Below are positions 1 through 9,130 of a DNA stretch of 35,216 bases, piece after piece. The position numbers and the translations under genes are program-made. Source of the stretch: an uncultured Bacteroidota bacterium (GTDB lineage Bacteria > Bacteroidota > Bacteroidia > 2-12-FULL-35-15); the NCBI GenBank assembly GCA_903847205.1, contig CAINDA010000014.1, positions 1 through 35,216 of the forward strand. Reading direction: 5' to 3'. The stretch's first letter is position 1. Each line of letters starts with the position of its first letter. The notes beneath the pieces were generated by a model. That model worked only from the letters and a program-made list of their open reading frames with translations. It had not been told where the DNA came from and did not search any database.

Positions 1-137
1 ATGAACTTTAAACGCGTAATGAACCTTTGGAAGCTGGGACTTAAAAGTATTATTGAAAATTTATTCTTATTAATAATCAGATACTGGTGCACTTTCTTTA
101 TTCAAAAATTAAAACCGACTTTTTGAGTGCCGACTAT
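1..137. other. Window edge without supported gene
   Basis: A 41-codon frame is open on the plus strand from base 1 to a TGA at 124-126. It contains mostly hydrophobic and basic residues and resembles nothing I recognise. It ends 11 bases before the convergent stop of the PorP-like gene. It may be chance or the tail of a gene. I see no hairpin terminator here; CCGACT occurs twice (115-120, 130-135) as a direct repeat only. Confidence 0.3.
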
Positions 138-2441
138 TTATTCCAAATTTAAAATCCAAATATCAGAATATTCTACTTTATATTTCGCGCGCTCTGCATC
201 GGCATCATCCTTATTATTTGTTTTCAATACATAAATATTATACACCTTGGTAAATTGATTTTGTATGATTTTTGTATTGCTGTGCCCCTTCACAATGCTG
301 GCTGCTTTAAACCTATGCGCATTATCCAGATTGCCGAATGTGCCGATTACAACATAATATCCTTTAATCAGAGGTTTACCGTTTTCGTCAACAAAATTAT
401 CACTTTGTGAAGTGCGCATTCCGTTGGTGTTTTTAGTAACAGCAGGCACAACAGTTTTTTCCTTTTCAGGTTCTGTTTTAACTTTTTCGGTTTCAGTTTT
501 TGCTTTTGCTGTTTCTGCCTTTAATTTTTCAGTTTCTGCTTTTTCCTTTTCAGCAATGGCTTTCTCTTTTTCTTTTTCAGCTTTTAATTTGTCAATTTCA
601 GCTTGATCGCTTTCGGCTTTGGCTTTTAATTGTGCAACCAAAGCATCATTCTCAGGCTTTGCTGGAACAGCGCCGGCTGTTTTTAATTTTGCCAGCTCTT
701 CTTTTAATTTATCAATCTCTATCTGATAGTCATCCGATTTTACTTTCAACTGAGTAAGCATTATTTCTGACTTATCAGAACCTGCACTGCGCTTGGTACT
801 GTCGGAAGTTTTTGCTGTATTCGGCTGAGTGGCTGCTGCTGATTTTGCTGCAGCAAGTTCTGCTTTTAGTTTATCAATTTCTTCCTGATGAAGATCTGAT
901 TTTGCTTTTAACTGGGCAAGCAAAGCTTCATTCTCTTTGCCTGTAGCATTTCGCAGCAAGCTGTCGTTAAAATTATCCGTCTTTGATGCTTTGGGTTCTG
1001 CGGTTTTTGCTTTTGCAAGCTCAGCCTTTAACCTATTTATTTCAACTTCATTGGTATCTGATTTCGCTTTTAACTTTGCTAGTAAAGCATCATTGTTAGT
1101 ATTTGAAGTCGGGCGGTTCAAACTATCATTTAGTTTTGAATTTGATGTATTTGATTCGATTAATTTTATTTTTGTCAGCTCTGTTTTTATTCTGATTATT
1201 TCAAATTGGCTGGAATCCGATTTCGCTTTAAGCTGTGTGAACAAAGCCTGATTCATGTCAAAACTTGATTTCAACTGCACTAGTATCATTTGATTGATAC
1301 TGTCAGTTTTCACTTTTAATTGATCCTGGGCAATTTTACTTGAATCGGATTTTGATTTCACCAATTCAGGTGCTGCTTTATTAATACTATCCGTTTTAAC
1401 CAATGCCAGCTTAACTTTAGCCGAATCCAATTTTGCGGTTTCAGGCGCTTTTAAAGTATCCTTTATTACCTCCTTTATTTTTTTAAGATCTTCCTGTTCT
1501 TTCTTATTTCCAAAAGTATAGCTTAATAAAAATTCGGAAGCCAACCCGGTATAGGTTCTTATTTTGCTGATCCCGATGTCATAAGCATAACCTATACTGA
1601 AACTGTGATAACGCACACCTCCGCTTATTGCAACGGCATAATTACTGTGATAGGTAGCAGCCAGCCAGCCGATTTTTTTCCAATCAATAACAGTATTTAT
1701 GTCATACTGGAATGGCGCGTCTTTCACGTAACGCAGCATTACCATCGGATAAGCCGTTATCCCTTTTTCTTTAACAACATCAAACACATATTTCGCCGAA
1801 CCTTGATAATGGCGCGCCATACTGTAATAACTATTTGCTCCGTCAACAATAGGAAAGGCAGTTCTGTTGCCTAATACCTGGGGCACTGCAAATCCAATAG
1901 TAAGTTTTTTCCAAACATATGCAACACCAAAATCGGCACTGAAAACAGTCTTATTCTGTGGCTGCTGAAAAAGAAAAGGGTCGTCAAAATCCCTTATTAC
2001 TGCTTTTGAAAAATCAATTTTATTATCTACCAGCCCCAATGCCAAACCAAAGTATAAATTATTCGAATCGCTTATTTTTAACTTGTAGGAGTAGTTGGCG
2101 AAAACACCTGTACGGCTGATCATATCGGTGACATCAGAATATAATTTTAATCCCAGTCCGACATTTTTAGTCTGCACAGGGCCGTCAATTGTTAAATATG
2201 TAGTTTGGGGAGCCCCTTGCAAACCTGTCCATTGGTAGCGGTGGGTCAAAAACGCGTTTATATCGCCGTTAGTACCGGTAAATGCAGGGTTTATAACAAA
2301 CTGATCGGTATAATACTGGCTGCTGAAAGGTACTTGCTGCGCAGATGCCTCTCCCCCTGACCCTTTCCGAAGAAGCGGACAGAAAAAAAGAAGCGCTGAA
2401 ATAAGAAGTGTGCTCTTCATGTTTTGAATTAGTCTTTTCAT
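138..2441 (-). CDS. PorP/SprF-family outer-membrane protein fused to coiled coil and SPOR-like domain
   Basis: A 767-residue protein in three parts. Residues 1 to about 315 are a PorP/SprF-type barrel: after the signal peptide come QYYTDQFVINPAFTG and many alternating aromatic strands ending in LLSYTFGNKK. PorP/SprF proteins assist T9SS export or surface attachment of particular cargo. Residues about 320-680 are Lys/Ala/Glu-rich and contain imperfect repeats of roughly 50-60 residues with a core like LLAQLKAKSD...EIDKLKAELAKAK, predicting a long periplasmic coiled coil. Residues about 690-767 (GYYVVIGTFGN...KVYNIYVLKT) look like a SPOR domain, a peptidoglycan-binding fold. The fusion could tether the outer-membrane protein to the cell wall; that is inference. 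The gene lies 124 bases downstream of the giant T9SS protein in the same direction, as in SprB-SprF pairs. The start could also be Met8. The signal peptide is odd (see 2347-2379). Confidence 0.82.
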   Translation of the reverse strand: MKRLIQNMKSTLLISALLFFCPLLRKGSGGEASAQQVPFSSQYYTDQFVINPAFTGTNGDINAFLTHRYQWTGLQGAPQTTYLTIDGPVQTKNVGLGLKLYSDVTDMISRTGVFANYSYKLKISDSNNLYFGLALGLVDNKIDFSKAVIRDFDDPFLFQQPQNKTVFSADFGVAYVWKKLTIGFAVPQVLGNRTAFPIVDGANSYYSMARHYQGSAKYVFDVVKEKGITAYPMVMLRYVKDAPFQYDINTVIDWKKIGWLAATYHSNYAVAISGGVRYHSFSIGYAYDIGISKIRTYTGLASEFLLSYTFGNKKEQEDLKKIKEVIKDTLKAPETAKLDSAKVKLALVKTDSINKAAPELVKSKSDSSKIAQDQLKVKTDSINQMILVQLKSSFDMNQALFTQLKAKSDSSQFEIIRIKTELTKIKLIESNTSNSKLNDSLNRPTSNTNNDALLAKLKAKSDTNEVEINRLKAELAKAKTAEPKASKTDNFNDSLLRNATGKENEALLAQLKAKSDLHQEEIDKLKAELAAAKSAAATQPNTAKTSDSTKRSAGSDKSEIMLTQLKVKSDDYQIEIDKLKEELAKLKTAGAVPAKPENDALVAQLKAKAESDQAEIDKLKAEKEKEKAIAEKEKAETEKLKAETAKAKTETEKVKTEPEKEKTVVPAVTKNTNGMRTSQSDNFVDENGKPLIKGYYVVIGTFGNLDNAHRFKAASIVKGHSNTKIIQNQFTKVYNIYVLKTNNKDDADAERAKYKVEYSDIWILNLE
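2347..2379 (-). repeat. GC-rich insert within the PorP signal peptide coding region
   Basis: In the signal peptide the hydrophobic core LLISALLFF is followed by CPLLRKGSGGEASAQQ. This stretch is encoded by GC-rich DNA (AGGGTCAGGGGGAGAGGC on the coding strand) unlike its AT-rich surroundings. From memory, a family of Bacteroidota intergenic repeats built on CCCTCTCC...GGAGAGGG words reads into signal peptides as PLS-type Gly/Glu-rich inserts, and this looks like a decayed copy. The inverted symmetry left here is only TCCG/CGGA. Confidence 0.35.
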
Positions 2442-2461
2442 TTTCTTTTTTTTCGGTTTCT

Positions 2462-2480
2462 ATCTCTCATACAGAGAGAT
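2462..2480. repeat. Short inverted repeat in the PorP-like gene leader
   Basis: ATCTCTC (2462-2468) and GAGAGAT (2474-2480) form a 7-bp stem with a 5-base loop. It lies between the stop of the giant protein (2566) and the PorP-like start (2441). On the minus strand it is followed by a purine-rich leader (AAACCGAAAAAAAAGAAA) and not a U-tract, so it is more likely a leader or processing hairpin than a terminator. Confidence 0.4.
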
Positions 2481-2565
2481 TACTAATTATAGAGTAACGA
2501 ATGAAACTTATTATCTTCTCTCCTGATGAACCCGATTAATAATTGCATTCGCAAGGGCCGCTCTT

Positions 2566-5500
2566 TTATTTTTCGTTTAAAATTGTTATAGCTCCTTTAT
2601 ATAATTTGTCTGAATTATAAAACTTGATAAAATAGTAATATGCGCCGTCCGGCAGAGGCTTACCGTCTTTATTGGTGCCATCCCAGCTATTATCATAAGC
2701 TAATGAAGAATACACCTGCTGCCCTTCGCGGTTAACAACAATCACCTCAGTATTGGGATAAAATTCAATATTCTTAATTATCCATTTATCATTGTAACCA
2801 TCGCCGTTTGCTGTTACTAAATTTGTAATTATCACATTATAATCAACAAGTACAGTAACAGTAACTGAATCAACATCCTTACAGCCATTAATATCTGTAC
2901 CTATTAATTCGTAAGAGGTAGTAACCTGCGGGCTTGCAATCGGGGTTGGAATGCTAGGATTATTCAAGCCGGCAGCGGGCAGCCATGTGTATGTTACGGC
3001 TCCCTGACCAAGCAATGTTGTTGAATTCCCCAGACTTATTGAAACATCGTTGCCAGCATTTACTACTGGCAGCGGGAAAACAACAACAGTAATGGATGAA
3101 GAGCTCGTGCATAAAGTAGCAGGATTTGTTACTGTTACCTGATAAACTCCGGACAATTTAGCTGTAATGCCCGGCGTTACTGCTGTTGTACTCCACAAAT
3201 AATTCATGCCGCCGGCAACAGATAAATTAACACTATCCCCCTGGCAGAAAGATAAAGGGCCGCTCGCTGTAATTACTGCACTTGGCAATGGATTTACTTT
3301 TACGTTTAGTGCAGCAGTATCCATACAGCCCAGATTGGATGTGGTCAGCAGCGTTGCAAGGTATATTCCTGCCACGCCATAAATATGTGTCGGATTTTTT
3401 GAAAATGATGAATTGTTATCTCCAAAATCCCATTGATTTAACTGAATAAATCCTCCGGCAATAGTAGAAAGATTTACAAAAGTTGTTGCGGCACCTAAAC
3501 AAACAGTATCAGCAGCAACCATTGCAATCGGCTTTGGATAAACAATTACAGAAGCCGGCGCGGAAGTATCTGCTTTACAAATGCCGCTCTTCACAATAAC
3601 CTTGTACATAGTAGTATCCATTAACCTCGAATAGACTTGAGAGGCTGCTGCATTCACTGAATCGATCCATGTTATACCATTATCAGTTGAATACTGCCAT
3701 CCGATTACACCCGAATAACCCGACACTAAAAGCGTACCGCTGATTATTCCTGCACATCCCGAAACAGCACCGCCGATGGTACCTGCAATGGATGGAGGAT
3801 TAACTGTGATAGTATCATTTGATGAATATGCAGCCCCGCAGACACTGTTTTGAACAACTGCGCGGTAAATTGTTGTCGCAGTAAGATTGTTATATATAAG
3901 GCTGCTGTCGGTGTTATTTACATATACCCATGTATGGCCGCCGTCAATTGTATATTCCCATCTTAATATTACTCCAACCCTGCCTGTTAAATTAATTGTA
4001 TCATGATTGGCGCCGCTGCAGACTGTATGGTTGGATGAAACTATTCCGCCCACGGATAGAGGATGAGAATCAACTGTTATTCTTGCTTCTACAGACAAAG
4101 CTGATGCGCAGGTTGCGCTCATTTCTGCCCTATACCAAGTTGTTGTTATTATATTAGAATATGCCTGATGAGGTGTTGTATTAACAATATCAGTCCAGCT
4201 TGTACCGCCGTTGGTAGAATACTGCCACTTTTGTATCGTTCCTGAATAACCCACAAGTGTTAACGTATCTCCATTAGCCCCGGAGCAGACAATCGCTTCA
4301 TTGCCGACAGTACCGCCTATTGCAGCAAGATTGACAACAACATCAACTGATGTTGTATCGGAACATCCGCCTACCGCCGTGCCGACAATATAATAAGTGC
4401 CGCTTGCTGTTACAGCAGAAGAATCGGAGATATGAATAGTTGCAGCGGCATTGGTAAAATAAGTGTAGGCTAAACCTCCTGGTGAACCGGCTGTAACAGC
4501 AGGCAGCGTGAGGTCAACTGTGGACGGCTGACAAACAGGACTGGGATTATGTGTTACCACAATAGGTTTTGGAACGATTGTAATAATTCTATCGGAAGTA
4601 ACTGCACCGCAGGAAGTGCCTGGGTTATTTGTTGTTAAACGCAGCGTAACTGTCTGCGGAAAACTTGCTGTCGGGGTAAAAGTCGTAGCTGCGATACCTG
4701 CATTATTCTGCTGCGCCAAACTGCTTAAGGTTCCGGTTCCAGATACAATTGACCATGCACCTGTAGATGCTGAACCGCCTACGCTTGCTCCGCCAAGCGC
4801 AAAAGCACCAGGTGTTCCAGAATCACATATGCTGTTTGGGCCGCCGGCAGCGGCAATGGCATGCTGATCAATTGTTATAGTTCTATCAGCAAAAACTACT
4901 CCGCATGCTGTTCCCGGATTATTAGTAGTCAAGCGCAATGTAACTGTTTCCGGTGTGTTCACAGCAGGTGTATAAGTAGTTGCAGCAATGCCTGCATTAT
5001 TCTGCTGTATTGTACTGCTTAATACACCGCTTCCGGCAATGATTGACCAGGCACCTGTAACTGCCGAACCGCCTACACTTGCTCCGCTTAAAGTTATTGC
5101 TGCTGGTGCCGGAGACTCACAAACACTGTTAGGCCCGCCTGCTGCAACTATCGGTGCAGGATCTACTGTAATTGTCCGGTCAGAAAAAACTGCACCGCAT
5201 GAAGTACCAGGGTGATTGGTTGTTAATCTCAGTGTAACTGTCTGCGGAAAACTTGCTGTCGGGGTAAATGTTGTAGTTACAATTCCGGCATTGTTTTGCT
5301 GCGCCAAACTGCTTAATGTCCCTGTTCCAGACACAATTGACCATGCGCCTGTTGATGCCGAACCGCCGACACTTGCACCACTCAATGTTATTGCCGCAGG
5401 TGTTGGGGAATCGCAGACATCATCCGGGCCGCCAGCAATTGCAATAGCCATAGGATCAACAGTTATTGTTCTATCGGCAGAAACCGCTCCGCAGGAAGTA

Positions 5501-8500
5501 CCCGGATTATTTGTTGTTAACCGCAGTGTTACTGTTTCCGGGGTATTGGCAGCCGGGGTATATGTTGTTGCGGCAATGCCTGCATTACCTTGCTGCGCTG
5601 TACTGCTTAATACACCGCTGCCGGCTATTATTGACCAGGCGCCTGTAACTGCCGTCCCGCCCACACTTGCTCCGCTAAGAGTGATTGCAACCGGCAATGG
5701 TGAATCACAAACTGCATCCGGTCCGCCCGCAGTTACTGTGGCTGCAGGATCTATGGTTATTGTTCTATCGGCAGAAATTGCGCCGCAGGATGTCCCAGGA
5801 TTATTCGTTGTTAATCTTAATGTAACTGTCTGCGGAAAGCTTGCTGTGGGTGTAAAAGTTGTTGAAGCAATTCCGGCATTATTTTGAAATCCAGCAGCAG
5901 GACTTAAAGTACCGGTTCCTGAAATGATTGTCCACTGCCCTGTAATTGCAGCGCCGCCTATACTTGCCCCTCCTAATGTAACAGCGCCTGGTGTTCCGGA
6001 ATCACACACATTGTCGGGTCCGCCGGCAATCACTGTTGCAATGGGATCAACCCTTATTGTTCTATCTGAAAAAACTGCTCCGCAGGAAGTGCCCGGGTCG
6101 TTGGTTGTTAATCGCAGAGTAACTGTTTCCGGAGTGTTTGCTGCAGGAGTATATGTAGTTAAGGCAATACCGGCATTGGCTTGCTGCGCTGTACTGCTTA
6201 ACACACCGCTCCCGGAGATAATTGACCAAGCGCCAGTAATTGCTGCCCCGCCTACACTTGCTCCGCCCAGGGTGATTGCAATTGGTGCCGGTGAATCGCA
6301 AACACTGTCGGGTCCGCCTGCTGTTACGGCAGCTGCAGGATCTATTGTTATTGTTCTATCTGCGAAAACAGCGCCGCAGGCTGTGCCGGGATTATTTGTT
6401 GTTAACCTTAAAGTAACAACCTGCGGAAAGCTGGCTGTAGGCGTAAAAGTTGTTGCGGCAATGCCTGCATTATTTTGAAAACCAGCTGCAGGGCTTAATG
6501 TCCCCGTTCCAGCGAAAATCGTCCATTGCCCTGTAGTCGCAGAACCGCCTACACTCGCCCCGCCTAAAGTTATTGCAGCCGGAGCAGGGGAATCACAAAC
6601 GCCGTTCGGCCCTCCTGCAATAACTGTTGCAGGAGCATCAATTCTTAAATTCATTGAGTCAGCAACAGCTGCACAAGGCCCTGCCGGATTATCAGTGGTA
6701 ATGATTAACATTACTGTGCCGTTTGTTATGTCAGTTGCCCCCGGGGTATAAACGGCGTTGACTATTGTAGGATCACTGAATAAGCCATCGCCTAAGGTAG
6801 TCCATGTAGATGAAGAAGCACCGCCTCCTCTTGTCCCTGCAAGAAGGTAGGTATTTCCAGCACATACAGAATCATCCCCCCCAGCTGAAACAGTTGCTTT
6901 AGGATTAACATTTATAGTTCTGTCAGTAATAACCGCACCGCATGATGTGCCTGGATTATTTGATGTTAACCGAAGTGTTATTGTTCCGGTAAAGTTAGGG
7001 GCAGGTGTATATGTTACAGTATCCGGAGTGTTTGTTGGTGTCAAGAGACTTAGCGACCCGCCTCCGGCAAAAATAGACCATGTGCCAACCGTTCCAAAGG
7101 GCCCGCCAATACTTGCACCGGTTAAATGAAATGGTGCCAGTTGTGCCGCCTGGCAAAAAGTATCAGGACCGCCGGCTATATCTATTACAGCAGTATCGAT
7201 TTTGATGGTTCTGTCGGAAGTAACAAATCCGCAGGGTGCACCGGGATTATCAGTTGTTAAACGCAGTGTTACCGTGCCTTTAAAATTTGCAGCAGGAGTA
7301 TATGTTACTGTGTCAGGCGTATTTGTAGACCCGACAAAGCTTAGTGAACCTCCGCCGGAAATAATTGACCAGGTGCCCACCGTTCCAAAAGGCCCTCCGA
7401 CGCTTGATCCGGCTAGCGTATATGGAATAGGGGCTGCGGATTGGCAAATGTGGTTCGGACCTCCTGCAGCAGCAAGCACTGCAGTATCAACTGTTACAGC
7501 ATAATTAGGAGATGCAGCCCCTTGCCCGCAGAAGTTTTCGGCATTAACAAATAGATTACCAGAAGTTGCTGTTGGAGAAAAAAGAATATTCGTGTTGTTA
7601 GTGCTGCTGGTAAACCCTTCCCCTGTTCCAGTATAGCTCCATTGGTACCAAGCGGCGTGAATCACTCCCGCAATAGAATATGCACCATCCATTGTACCCT
7701 GGCAAACAGGAGTTATTCCCGTAATCGGACCAGATGCAACCGGTTTTAAACTGTCTATTCTTATGGTAACAGTTTCTCCTGAGTTTGTACAGCCATTCGA
7801 AGTTGTTGTAACCCTATAAAAGGCATAATGCTCCGAACTATCGGTATTCGTGTGAAAAACATTCACTATAGGGTTCCAGTCTCCAGCAGCTGAACCCGTA
7901 TCCGCATTTACTCTAAACCAGGGATAACCTAATTTAGTCCAGGTAAAAGTAGGACTTGGGAATCCTATAGCGGCCATGGTATATGTGAAAGTGGATCCAT
8001 CACATACCCCTGTATTCAAATTGCTGCTTAAAAACGGTATGGGGGTTACTATGATTTTAGCAGGTGTGGAAGAATCTAATGCACACGCACCATGTTTTAC
8101 AATTGCGCGATAGTAAGTTGTATCAATTAAATTCAAATAGTTTTGGCTGGTTGTCAGATTTGCAATGTTCACCCATGTTGTTCCATTAAGTGATGACTGC
8201 CATTTTTGAACCGTTCCTGTTTGCCCGCTTAAGTTAAGCGTTCCGCTATTTGCACCTGCACAAACCGTAGCATTGGAGGTTACTACCCCGCCAACGGATG
8301 ATGTATTTGTAGTAGTAGAGGTTAAAGTTGTGTCATTTGTCTGATCAATATCACCAGCAAGATTTGATACATATGCTTGTAAAATATATGAACCTGGTGT
8401 AGATAAATTTGCATGAACTGTAAAAGTGTGAGATTGGAATTGAGTAGCCGGAAGAAATGGAAAGCTGACTCCAACATCAGTAATTGGTGCACCGCCATTG

Positions 8501-8700
8501 ATGGTGTAAGACAAATTAAAAGTTACGTTACTTAAATCAGTGGTTCCAGTATTTTGTATTAGAACAACAACATTTTGGCTTGCTGATAATGAACACCCAG
8601 ATGCTCCGGCAGAAACAGTTAATGCAGTTAAATCGGGCTGTGCCATTCCCAATTTTACAATAAAAAACAGCGGAAGAAATATTAGTAAAATTTTTCTCAT
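2566..8700 (-). CDS. Giant T9SS-secreted repeat protein with gliding-motility-type C-terminal domain
   Basis: A 2044-residue surface or secreted protein. Order: signal peptide (MRKILLIFLPLFFIVKLGMA); a CARDB-like beta domain up to about residue 130; one Ig-like module of about 85 residues (VCAGANSGTLNLSG..QKWQ); a unique region; ten tandem modules of about 97 residues with the signature AGGP..VCDS...GASVGG..TG.W and TVTLRLTTNNPGT.CGA..DRTI; three more Ig-like 85-residue modules; a PKD domain (QWDFGDNNSSFSKNPTHIY); two further beta modules; and a C-terminal domain (NGDGYNDKWIIKNIEFYPNT...DGTNKDGKPLPDGAYYYF) typical of type B T9SS cargo. Such cargo usually needs a PorP/SprF partner, and one lies directly downstream. 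The likely role is a cell-surface adhesin or gliding-related filament. No catalytic domain was seen. Paired Cys residues in each module could form disulphides. Antisense frames across the repeats are open because of base composition. Confidence 0.9.
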   Translation of the reverse strand: MRKILLIFLPLFFIVKLGMAQPDLTALTVSAGASGCSLSASQNVVVLIQNTGTTDLSNVTFNLSYTINGGAPITDVGVSFPFLPATQFQSHTFTVHANLSTPGSYILQAYVSNLAGDIDQTNDTTLTSTTTNTSSVGGVVTSNATVCAGANSGTLNLSGQTGTVQKWQSSLNGTTWVNIANLTTSQNYLNLIDTTYYRAIVKHGACALDSSTPAKIIVTPIPFLSSNLNTGVCDGSTFTYTMAAIGFPSPTFTWTKLGYPWFRVNADTGSAAGDWNPIVNVFHTNTDSSEHYAFYRVTTTSNGCTNSGETVTIRIDSLKPVASGPITGITPVCQGTMDGAYSIAGVIHAAWYQWSYTGTGEGFTSSTNNTNILFSPTATSGNLFVNAENFCGQGAASPNYAVTVDTAVLAAAGGPNHICQSAAPIPYTLAGSSVGGPFGTVGTWSIISGGGSLSFVGSTNTPDTVTYTPAANFKGTVTLRLTTDNPGAPCGFVTSDRTIKIDTAVIDIAGGPDTFCQAAQLAPFHLTGASIGGPFGTVGTWSIFAGGGSLSLLTPTNTPDTVTYTPAPNFTGTITLRLTSNNPGTSCGAVITDRTINVNPKATVSAGGDDSVCAGNTYLLAGTRGGGASSSTWTTLGDGLFSDPTIVNAVYTPGATDITNGTVMLIITTDNPAGPCAAVADSMNLRIDAPATVIAGGPNGVCDSPAPAAITLGGASVGGSATTGQWTIFAGTGTLSPAAGFQNNAGIAATTFTPTASFPQVVTLRLTTNNPGTACGAVFADRTITIDPAAAVTAGGPDSVCDSPAPIAITLGGASVGGAAITGAWSIISGSGVLSSTAQQANAGIALTTYTPAANTPETVTLRLTTNDPGTSCGAVFSDRTIRVDPIATVIAGGPDNVCDSGTPGAVTLGGASIGGAAITGQWTIISGTGTLSPAAGFQNNAGIASTTFTPTASFPQTVTLRLTTNNPGTSCGAISADRTITIDPAATVTAGGPDAVCDSPLPVAITLSGASVGGTAVTGAWSIIAGSGVLSSTAQQGNAGIAATTYTPAANTPETVTLRLTTNNPGTSCGAVSADRTITVDPMAIAIAGGPDDVCDSPTPAAITLSGASVGGSASTGAWSIVSGTGTLSSLAQQNNAGIVTTTFTPTASFPQTVTLRLTTNHPGTSCGAVFSDRTITVDPAPIVAAGGPNSVCESPAPAAITLSGASVGGSAVTGAWSIIAGSGVLSSTIQQNNAGIAATTYTPAVNTPETVTLRLTTNNPGTACGVVFADRTITIDQHAIAAAGGPNSICDSGTPGAFALGGASVGGSASTGAWSIVSGTGTLSSLAQQNNAGIAATTFTPTASFPQTVTLRLTTNNPGTSCGAVTSDRIITIVPKPIVVTHNPSPVCQPSTVDLTLPAVTAGSPGGLAYTYFTNAAATIHISDSSAVTASGTYYIVGTAVGGCSDTTSVDVVVNLAAIGGTVGNEAIVCSGANGDTLTLVGYSGTIQKWQYSTNGGTSWTDIVNTTPHQAYSNIITTTWYRAEMSATCASALSVEARITVDSHPLSVGGIVSSNHTVCSGANHDTINLTGRVGVILRWEYTIDGGHTWVYVNNTDSSLIYNNLTATTIYRAVVQNSVCGAAYSSNDTITVNPPSIAGTIGGAVSGCAGIISGTLLVSGYSGVIGWQYSTDNGITWIDSVNAAASQVYSRLMDTTMYKVIVKSGICKADTSAPASVIVYPKPIAMVAADTVCLGAATTFVNLSTIAGGFIQLNQWDFGDNNSSFSKNPTHIYGVAGIYLATLLTTSNLGCMDTAALNVKVNPLPSAVITASGPLSFCQGDSVNLSVAGGMNYLWSTTAVTPGITAKLSGVYQVTVTNPATLCTSSSSITVVVFPLPVVNAGNDVSISLGNSTTLLGQGAVTYTWLPAAGLNNPSIPTPIASPQVTTSYELIGTDINGCKDVDSVTVTVLVDYNVIITNLVTANGDGYNDKWIIKNIEFYPNTEVIVVNREGQQVYSSLAYDNSWDGTNKDGKPLPDGAYYYFIKFYNSDKLYKGAITILNEK
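4565..7475 (-). repeat. Ten tandem ~97-residue modules, the last seven in a two-module (588-bp) super-repeat
   Basis: Ten copies of about 291 bp (edges approximate). Copies 4-10 alternate between two subtypes. One has ..TYTPAANTPETVTLRL (copies 5, 7, 9). The other has ..TFTPTASFPQTVTLRL (copies 4, 6, 8, 10). Near-identical DNA recurs at 588-bp spacing, for example the stretches beginning near 4654, 5242 and 5830. This indicates amplification of a two-module unit by unequal recombination. Confidence 0.85.
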
Positions 8701-9130
8701 GAAATAAATTTATTTTATTTTAAATATCCGAATATACCTATTGTTAAAGGGTATTATATAAAGTCAACGTATTCATCCCTTGATGAATAAAGAAATATCA
8801 ATTATAATTATTACCAACTCAATCCCTTAACTCAGCCGATTGAAACGTTTATTTAATAAATAAGGTTTTAATTTTTGCCCGAACTACCGCAGATTAAGCC
8901 GACTACGAAATTATATAAAGCCCTCATCCAAACTTAGGAGGCAATTAAATAAAATGAACAGCGAATTGTTAATATCTAAATGCTGTGTTGAAAAAGGAGG
9001 GAGCAAGTTTGCAAAAAAGATGAGAAAGCCTGCATTCCATTTATCCAAGATTTCAAAAGGGGTACATAAGCTTGCAGAGAGGTTATGCAAGACTCTGCAA
9101 AGGGAGAGTTAATGCAAGGCTGCAAAGGAG
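8701..9130. other. AT-rich gap between the giant gene start and the 21-bp array
   Basis: No well-supported gene. The part nearest 8700 should hold the promoter and leader of the giant T9SS gene, but I find no clean TAnnTTTG box there. TATTCATC (8770-8777) and GATGAATA (8782-8789) form an 8-bp stem with a CCTT loop, 70-90 bases upstream of the giant start codon. It has no U-tract on either strand and may be a leader hairpin or operator. From about 9028 decayed copies of the neighbouring 21-bp unit begin. Confidence 0.5.

Noticed and set aside
4616-6478. Long plus-strand open frames (up to 223 codons) opposite the giant gene
   Set aside because: They are antisense shadows of the Ala/Gly/Thr/Pro-rich repeat modules. 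They repeat with the same period and lack independent gene features.
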